Positions 43,632-48,150 of a stretch of DNA of 48,150 nucleotides are shown piece by piece. Position 1 is the stretch's first letter, and every line of letters begins with the position of its first letter. The notes below the pieces were generated by a model. That model had not been told where the DNA came from. It worked only from the letters and a program-made list of their open reading frames with translations, and did not search any database. A program made the translations under genes and the position numbers. The DNA is from Aquisalibacillus elongatus (GTDB lineage: Bacteria; Bacillota; Bacilli; Bacillales; Alkalibacillaceae), in NCBI RefSeq assembly GCF_003843875.1, contig NZ_RKRF01000001.1, forward strand, positions 1 through 48,150, read 5' to 3'.

Positions 43632-45797
43632 TTGTCAGAAGTACATACAGATTTGATTCAATTTGTATCAAAACAAGTGAAAATCTCTTCATCAATTGTA
43701 TCGAAAGTTATTGGTCTGATTGATGAAGGGAATACGATTCCATTTATTGCACGTTACCGAAAAGAACAAACAAATGGGTTAGATGAAACACAAATCCAAT
43801 CGATTAAAGAAACTTATGATTATCAATTACAATTGCAAAATCGAAAAGAAGAAGTTATTCGTCTAATTGACGAACAAGGGAAACTGACGGATGAACTAAA
43901 GCAAGATATTCAAAGCGCAGGAAAATTACAACGTGTTGAAGATTTGTATCGTCCGTATAAACAAAAACGTCGCACCCGTGCGACCATCGCGAAGGAAAAA
44001 GGAATTGAACCGTTAGCTGAGTTAATTTGGAAACAAGAAGGCATTAACTTAGATGAAGAAGCTAATAAATACTTATCAGAAGAACATGAGGTTCAAACAA
44101 CTGATGATGCATTAGCATTAGCTAACGATATAATTGCCGAATGGATATCGGATGAAGCGAAATTTAGAGAAAAAATTCGTTCCGTGACGTTTTCTAAAGG
44201 CTCAGTTTTGACGGAGAAAAAGAAAAATGCTGAAGACGAGAAGCAAATATATCAAATGTATTATGAATACAGTGAACCTGTTTCAAAAATGGCCCACCAC
44301 AGAGTGTTAGCGGTTAATCGTGGCGAAAAAGAGAAAGTTCTGAAAGTCTCCATTGAGCCACCCGCTGATCAAATATTGGACTATTTAAATAAGTCCATTG
44401 TTAAGAAGCAAGACATAGAGGAGACGGCCTTTTTAAAACAAGCGATTGAAGATAGTTATAAACGTTTGATTCAACCTTCGATTGAGCGAGAGATTAGAAC
44501 GGCAATGACGGATGAAGCAGAAGATCATGCGATTGATATTTTTGCAAAGAACTTAAAAAACCTGTTGTTACAACCACCATTAAAAGGAAAGATGATCTTA
44601 GGGGTGGATCCAGCCTATCGAACAGGCTGTAAATTATCCGTTGTTGATGAAACAGGTCATATGAAAGAAGTCGATGTTATTTATCCTACTGCGCCTAAGA
44701 AAGACACGGTTGGTGCAGAGAAGAAAGTATTAGAGGTACTACAGTCGTATCCGGTTGAATTGATTGCCATTGGAAATGGTACAGCTTCAAGAGAGACCGA
44801 GCAATTTATTGCTGAATTAATTCAAAAACATAACTTAGACGTTGCCTATTTAATCGTTAATGAAGCAGGGGCAAGTGTGTATTCTGCATCGAAACTAGCT
44901 CGAGAAGAATTCCCAGAATTACAGGTAGAGGAAAGAAGCGCAGTCTCAATTGCTCGACGTGTCCAAGATCCGTTAAGCGAATTAGTGAAAATAGACCCGA
45001 AGTCAATCGGTGTTGGCCAATACCAGCATGATGTTAGTCAGAAAAAGCTAAGCGAGTCACTTCAGTTTGTTGTAGAGACCGCTGTTAACCAAGTAGGCGT
45101 TAATGTCAATACAGCTTCAGCTTCATTGTTGCAATATATTTCTGGCTTAAATAAAACCGTCGCAGGGAACATTGTGAAATATCGTGAAGAAAACGGGAAG
45201 TTTACAAGTCGAACGGCCATTAAGAAAGTACCTCGATTAGGAGATAAAACTTATGAGCAAGCCATTGGATTTTTAAGGGTTTTAGAAAGTAATGAACCAT
45301 TGGATCGTACGTCTATTCACCCTGAAAGCTACGATACAACCAAGCAGCTTCTAAATCAGATGGAATTAACAACAGAAGATATTGGAACAGATCAATTAAT
45401 TGAGACGTTAAACCAAGAAAGTCTGCAAGGATTATCAGAAGGATTAGATGTAGGGGTTCTGACGCTAGAAGATATTGTAGCGGATCTTAAGAAACCAAAT
45501 CGGGACCCTCGTGATGAATTACCGAAACCATTGTTAAAAATGAATGTAATGTCCATGGAAGATTTAAAAGAAGGAATGGAGTTACAAGGGACAGTCCGAA
45601 ATGTCGTCGACTTTGGAGCGTTCGTCGATGTTGGGGTTAAACAGGATGGGCTTGTTCATATCTCGAAGCTTGCTAATCGATTCGTGAAAAATCCGTTAGA
45701 TGTCGTAGCAGTTGGAGATATTGTGACTGTTTGGGTTGATGAAGTGGACCTCAACAGAGAACGGATTGCCTTAACGATGATTCCAGCACACTCATGA
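43632..45797 (+). CDS. tex: Tex-family RNA-binding transcription accessory protein
   Basis: A 721-aa Tex protein (B. subtilis YdcI). Domains in order: N-terminal helical region (about 1-200, with IPFIARYRKEQTNGLDE), YqgF-like RNase H fold (about 325-450, ILGVDPAYRTGCKLSVVDE), helix-hairpin-helix repeats (about 480-560, GLNKTVAGNIVKYREENGKF) and a C-terminal S1 domain (about 640-715, LQGTVRNVVDFGAFVDVGV). It binds nucleic acid and affects transcription. The TTG start follows TGAGGAGGAAA. The gene end overlaps the antisense cmpA end by 6 bp. Confidence 0.95.
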   Translation: MSEVHTDLIQFVSKQVKISSSIVSKVIGLIDEGNTIPFIARYRKEQTNGLDETQIQSIKETYDYQLQLQNRKEEVIRLIDEQGKLTDELKQDIQSAGKLQRVEDLYRPYKQKRRTRATIAKEKGIEPLAELIWKQEGINLDEEANKYLSEEHEVQTTDDALALANDIIAEWISDEAKFREKIRSVTFSKGSVLTEKKKNAEDEKQIYQMYYEYSEPVSKMAHHRVLAVNRGEKEKVLKVSIEPPADQILDYLNKSIVKKQDIEETAFLKQAIEDSYKRLIQPSIEREIRTAMTDEAEDHAIDIFAKNLKNLLLQPPLKGKMILGVDPAYRTGCKLSVVDETGHMKEVDVIYPTAPKKDTVGAEKKVLEVLQSYPVELIAIGNGTASRETEQFIAELIQKHNLDVAYLIVNEAGASVYSASKLAREEFPELQVEERSAVSIARRVQDPLSELVKIDPKSIGVGQYQHDVSQKKLSESLQFVVETAVNQVGVNVNTASASLLQYISGLNKTVAGNIVKYREENGKFTSRTAIKKVPRLGDKTYEQAIGFLRVLESNEPLDRTSIHPESYDTTKQLLNQMELTTEDIGTDQLIETLNQESLQGLSEGLDVGVLTLEDIVADLKKPNRDPRDELPKPLLKMNVMSMEDLKEGMELQGTVRNVVDFGAFVDVGVKQDGLVHISKLANRFVKNPLDVVAVGDIVTVWVDEVDLNRERIALTMIPAHS

Positions 45798-45920
45798 TTC
45801 CTGTTGCATGTCAAAGTTTTTACTATGGTAAAAGAACCAACATTGATTTAGGATACGAATTTGGCGAACATCTTTATTAGCATATGCATTTAACATTTGG
45901 CGTTTAAACCATTTAGGCAT
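45792..45920 (-). CDS. cmpA: Cortex morphogenetic protein CmpA
   Basis: A 42-aa gene on the minus strand. The protein begins MPKWFKRQML and contains KDVRQIRILNQCWFFYHSKN, matching the compact conserved pattern of Bacillus CmpA (QIxxLNQCWxFYxxK). CmpA is a sporulation checkpoint adaptor that links coat and cortex assembly by promoting ClpXP degradation of SpoIVA. The tail is about five residues longer than the B. subtilis protein as I remember it. AAGGTGATGG serves as ribosome binding site. A CATATACT box resembling a SigE -10 lies upstream but lacks a clear -35. Confidence 0.88.
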   Translation of the reverse strand: MPKWFKRQMLNAYANKDVRQIRILNQCWFFYHSKNFDMQQES

Positions 45921-45996
45921 AACCATCACCTTTAATCACCTAATTTTATTGATAGTATATGCATGAAAACCAAATTTGCTCATGAAATATATACCA

Positions 45997-46037
45997 AGAT
46001 ATACCTAGCATTAACGGTTGTTAGGTATATCTGTTTT
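45997..46037 (+). terminator. Hairpin with T-tract before the SprT-like gene
   Basis: A perfect 11-bp stem (AGATATACCTA at 45997-46007 with TAGGTATATCT at 46022-46032) is followed by GTTTTTAT. It looks like the tex terminator, yet it lies only about 10 bp before the SprT ribosome site, so it may attenuate that gene. Confidence 0.7.
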
Positions 46038-46061
46038 TATAAAGGAGTAGGAGAACTATTG

Positions 46062-46505
46062 ATGGATCAAGAGTTACTAATCTTAATAAAAGAAGTATCT
46101 AAAAAGTATTTTGATAAACCTTTTATTGGGGATGCCAGATTTAATAAAAGGCTTCGGACAACAGGTGGGCGTTATATTCCTCATTCACAAGTTATTGAAA
46201 TAAATCCAAAGTATTTAACGGAATTAGGTTATGATGAACTGATCGGGATTATTAAACATGAACTGGCGCATTACCACCTTCACATTGAAGGGAAACCTTA
46301 TCACCACCGCAGTAAAGATTTTAGAAGCTTACTTAAAGAGACAGGTGCACCAAGATTTTGCAAGATCCTTCCGTCAGAAGAAAAGAAACCAAGACTCATA
46401 TATGAATGCCAAAATTGTGGGCAACAATACAAACGCAAGCGAAGGATAGATCTTAAAAGGTATCGTTGTGGGAGGTGTAACGGTCAGTTAAAACAAATTC
46501 ATTGA
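46062..46505 (+). CDS. SprT-like metalloprotease family protein (YdcK-like)
   Basis: A 147-aa protein with the SprT zinc-metalloprotease motif IIKHELAHYHLHIEGKPYHHRSKDF (HELAH near residues 62-66, with a third His about ten residues later). A C-terminal zinc ribbon has paired CxxC motifs (CQNC near 117 and CGRC near 139). ATG 46062 is chosen because TAGGAGA lies 7 nt upstream; the longer open frame would start inside the terminator stem. It sits at the conserved place between tex and the tRNA cluster. Substrate unknown. Confidence 0.88.
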   Translation: MDQELLILIKEVSKKYFDKPFIGDARFNKRLRTTGGRYIPHSQVIEINPKYLTELGYDELIGIIKHELAHYHLHIEGKPYHHRSKDFRSLLKETGAPRFCKILPSEEKKPRLIYECQNCGQQYKRKRRIDLKRYRCGRCNGQLKQIH

Positions 46506-46520
46506 AATCTTGAGATTGTC

Positions 46521-46550
46521 TTGACTTCAAGTTGCTAAACATGATAAATT
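46521..46550 (+). promoter_or_regulatory. Candidate upstream promoter of the tRNA cluster
   Basis: TTGACT and TAAATT are separated by 18 bp. Tandem promoters are common ahead of stable RNA genes. This one is weaker than the site at 46633. Confidence 0.45.
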
Positions 46551-46632
46551 TTATCTCGCAGCGTTAATTGAACGCCAAAAAATTTGGTTGTTAAAGGTAT
46601 GATTTTTTTACTAAAAAGTTTGTTTATACTGA

Positions 46633-46661
46633 TTGACAGTCATCCAAAGATGTTATATGAT
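46633..46661 (+). promoter_or_regulatory. SigA-type promoter of the tRNA cluster
   Basis: A consensus TTGACA and TATGAT are separated by 17 bp, about 68 bp before tRNA-Asn. Confidence 0.8.
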
Positions 46662-46728
46662 ATTTAACGTCGCAAGTTAATGAACAAGTCATTTCATTGG
46701 GTATGCGACTAAAAATCCAAACTAATAT

Positions 46729-46803
46729 TCCAGCGTAGCTCAGTGGTAGAGCAATCGGCTGTTAACCGATTGGTCGCAGGTTCGAATCCTGCCGCTGGAG
46801 CCA
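46729..46803 (+). tRNA. tRNA-Asn (GTT)
   Basis: A full cloverleaf with the acceptor pair TCCAGCG/CGCTGGA, the anticodon GTT in CTGTTAA, the T-loop GGTTCGAATCC and an encoded CCA. Confidence 0.97.
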
Positions 46804-46804
46804 T

Positions 46805-46895
46805 GGAGAAGTACCCAAGTGGCCGAAGGGGCTCCCCTGCTAAGGGAGTAGGTCGCGTGAGCGGCGCGAGGGTTCGAATCCCTCCTTCTCCGCCA
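46805..46895 (+). tRNA. tRNA-Ser (GCT)
   Basis: A 91-nt class II tRNA with a long variable arm. The acceptor is GGAGAAG/CTTCTCC, the anticodon GCT in CTGCTAA, and CCA is encoded. It begins one base after tRNA-Asn. Confidence 0.97.
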
Positions 46896-46905
46896 TTTTT
46901 AAAAT

Positions 46906-46977
46906 GGCCCGTTGGTCAAGAGGTTAAGACACCGCCCTTTCACGGCGGTAACACGGGTTCGAATCCCGTACGGGTCA
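46906..46977 (+). tRNA. tRNA-Glu (TTC)
   Basis: The acceptor is GGCCCGT/ACGGGTC, the anticodon TTC in CTTTCAC and the T-loop GGTTCGAATCC. CCA is not encoded. Confidence 0.95.
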
Positions 46978-46993
46978 TTTATTTTTGTTATAA

Positions 46994-47070
46994 GGTCCGG
47001 TAGTTCAGCTGGTTAGAATGCCTGCCTGTCACGCAGGAGGTCGCGGGTTCGAGTCCCGTCCGGACCGCCA
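46994..47070 (+). tRNA. tRNA-Asp (GTC)
   Basis: The acceptor is GGTCCGG/CCGGACC, the anticodon GTC in CTGTCAC, and CCA is encoded. Confidence 0.97.
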
Positions 47071-47077
47071 TTCATAT

Positions 47078-47152
47078 TGGGCCATAGCCAAGCGGTAAGG
47101 CAACGGTTTTTGGTACCGTCATGCGCTGGTTCGAATCCAGCTGGCCCAGCCA
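47078..47152 (+). tRNA. tRNA-Gln (TTG)
   Basis: The acceptor is TGGGCCA/TGGCCCA, the anticodon TTG in TTTTGGT, and CCA is encoded. Confidence 0.97.
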
Positions 47153-47190
47153 TTTTTTCTTAAAAATTAAGAGATATCGTTATGTAATAT

Positions 47191-47215
47191 AGACGATTGA
47201 AAAACGTCTTTTTTT
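47191..47215 (+). terminator. Terminator within the tRNA cluster
   Basis: A 5-bp stem AGACG/CGTCT (47191-47195 and 47205-47209) is followed by seven T residues, after tRNA-Gln. It may divide the cluster into two transcription units. Confidence 0.6.
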
Positions 47216-47307
47216 ATTGCTTAAAAACAGGCTTTGCCGTGAGGTGTAGGCTTCGATGAGTAAGCTTACAATAATGGAAGAGGAATCGATGTTTTTAATT
47301 ATACTAA

Positions 47308-47426
47308 GAGCCATTAGCTCAGTTGGCAGAGCAAAACCGTAAACATCATTGATTATACTTCTTTGTAGGTTTCTGCGAGGAGCGCGGGCGTCGTCGATTT
47401 AACTTGCAACGTGACGAGCATCTGAC
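47308..47426 (+). pseudogene. Interrupted tRNA-Lys copy
   Basis: Bases 47308-47333 are identical to the first 26 bases of the intact tRNA-Lys at 47448. After 82 unrelated bases (47334-47415) the match resumes with GAGCATCTGAC (47416-47426), then decays. GAGCA is present at both edges of the insert, like a 5-bp target duplication. The insert includes a GC-rich core (47376-47394). The T arm and acceptor 3' half are missing, so it cannot form a tRNA. Confidence 0.75.
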
Positions 47427-47447
47427 GAACTTTTATTAACATTATAA

Positions 47448-47523
47448 GAGCCATTAGCTCAGTTGGCAGAGCATCTGACTTTTAATCAGAGGGTCGGAGG
47501 TTCGAATCCTCCATGGCTCACCA
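47448..47523 (+). tRNA. tRNA-Lys (TTT)
   Basis: The acceptor is GAGCCAT/ATGGCTC, the anticodon TTT in CTTTTAA, the T-loop GGTTCGAATCC, and CCA is encoded. Confidence 0.97.
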
Positions 47524-47526
47524 TTT

Positions 47527-47609
<83 letters not shown>

Positions 47610-47670
47610 TATCAAATAAATCTATTGCATTATGTCTTTGAATTTGATATTATGAAACTTGTCGCCATTG

Positions 47671-47744
<74 letters not shown>

Positions 47745-47892
47745 TAGCAATCTTAATAATTTCCAAAATTTTAGGGTTGTGTTTTTCTTAAATACAGTTT
47801 AATATATTTATTGCGAAACATTTAGTAGCTTTATTTCATATAATATGATGTTATTTGTTCAGCAGAACAATGTACAACTTCAAAAATTATAT

Positions 47893-47966
47893 GCGGGTGT
47901 AGTTTAGTGGTAAAACCTCAGCCTTCCAAGCTGATGTCGTGGGTTCGATTCCCATCACCCGCTCCA
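47893..47966 (+). tRNA. tRNA-Gly (TCC)
   Basis: The acceptor is GCGGGTG/CACCCGC, the anticodon TCC in CTTCCAA, and CCA is encoded. A 148-bp AT-rich spacer separates it from tRNA-Arg and may hold another promoter. Confidence 0.97.
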
Positions 47967-47972
47967 TTAAAT

Positions 47973-48049
47973 GGGCCTGTAGCTCAGTTGGTCAGAGCGC
48001 ACGCCTGATAAGCGTGAGGTCGGTGGTTCAAGTCCACTCAGGCCCACCA
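47973..48049 (+). tRNA. tRNA-Ile (GAT)
   Basis: The acceptor is GGGCCTG/CAGGCCC, the anticodon GAT in CTGATAA, and CCA is encoded. It is the last tRNA before the presumed rRNA leader. Confidence 0.97.
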
Positions 48050-48059
48050 TTTAATCATT

Positions 48060-48150
48060 CGAACCTTGAAAACTAAACAAAATAGCCTGTCGTCAATTCA
48101 CATGTTTCGCATTTGATTGGGCGAAACATGAACGACGATTTATGAAGCCA
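48060..48150 (+). other. Presumed pre-rRNA leader or spacer (partial)
   Basis: CCTTGAAAACTAAAC resembles the conserved boxA-type antitermination segment found before 16S and 23S rRNA in Bacillaceae. It is followed by a perfect 10-bp hairpin (48101-48110 with 48121-48130), flanked by a further GTCGT/ACGAC pair, as in rRNA processing stalks. The rRNA gene itself would lie beyond the window. Confidence 0.55.

Noticed and set aside
45963..46061. Longer N terminus for the SprT-like protein
   Set aside because: The extra 33 codons cover the T-tract hairpin and have no ribosome site. The family starts near the ATG at 46062.
46743..47003. 86-codon frame across the tRNA genes
   Set aside because: It runs through four tRNA genes and is an artefact of their sequence.

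Overview
The window looks like a chromosomal segment of a low-GC Gram-positive of the Bacillaceae, probably a salt-tolerant or halophilic member. The evidence is strong GGAGG-type ribosome binding sites, frequent TTG and GTG starts, a complete rsbRSTUVW-sigB-rsbX module, a CmpA spore-cortex gene, and the gene order rhomboid - acpS - ydcC - alr - ndoAI/ndoA - rsbR...rsbX - tex - SprT-like - tRNA cluster, which I know from Bacillus subtilis. Halophily is inferred from the acidic extracellular part of the cobalamin-binding lipoprotein. The species is not identified.

Layout. (1) 1-3.7 kb: a 3D-domain exported protein, an FMN reductase-like protein, a PaaG-like crotonase and an RNPP-type (HTH+TPR) regulator. 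(2) 3.75-7.8 kb: a SigA-type promoter, cobalamin riboswitch and terminator ahead of btuF-btuC-btuD, followed by a DUF368 (PopT-type) transporter. (3) 7.9-16.3 kb: histidinol phosphatase, divergent from a tightly packed histidine operon hisZ-G-D-B-H-A-F-I-C with a clear promoter and terminator, encoding the whole path from PRPP to histidinol phosphate plus the final dehydrogenase. (4) 16.3-22 kb: an ECF sigma factor with a DUF4179 anti-sigma partner, a two-gene operon of small membrane proteins (one of 59 aa, easily missed), a cadC-cadA metal efflux operon with two matching operator dyads, and a GNAT acetyltransferase. (5) 22-34.4 kb: mostly single metabolic, transport and regulatory genes: M3 oligopeptidase, YwqG-like, VOC, luciferase-like oxidoreductase, GlsB/YeaQ-like stress protein, lipid kinase, methyltransferase, MarR, glutaredoxin-like, YppG-like, MFS, DegV, EamA and rhomboid. 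Most are separated by clear hairpin terminators.

(6) 34.5-46.5 kb: the conserved acpS-to-SprT block. ydcC has a SigE-type promoter. A GC-rich 324-bp element with 15-bp terminal inverted repeats lies between ydcC and alr. The MazEF-type pair ndoAI/ndoA precedes the eight-gene general stress module, which has a SigB promoter inside it ahead of rsbV. A 42-codon cmpA gene lies antisense between tex and the SprT-like gene. (7) 46.6-48.15 kb: ten intact tRNA genes (Asn, Ser, Glu, Asp, Gln, Lys, Leu, Arg, Gly, Ile), one interrupted tRNA-Lys copy, and what looks like the leader of an rRNA operon at the right edge. The tRNA-Leu(GAG) gene carries an intact 17-bp sequence that matches the ICEBs1 attachment site as I remember it.

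No CRISPR array, prophage or complete insertion sequence was seen. Most of the window is ordinary core genome. The less ordinary parts are the inverted-repeat element, the broken tRNA-Lys copy, the peptide-receptor-like regulator with no visible peptide gene, the crotonase with replaced catalytic residues, and several small genes and promoter sites.
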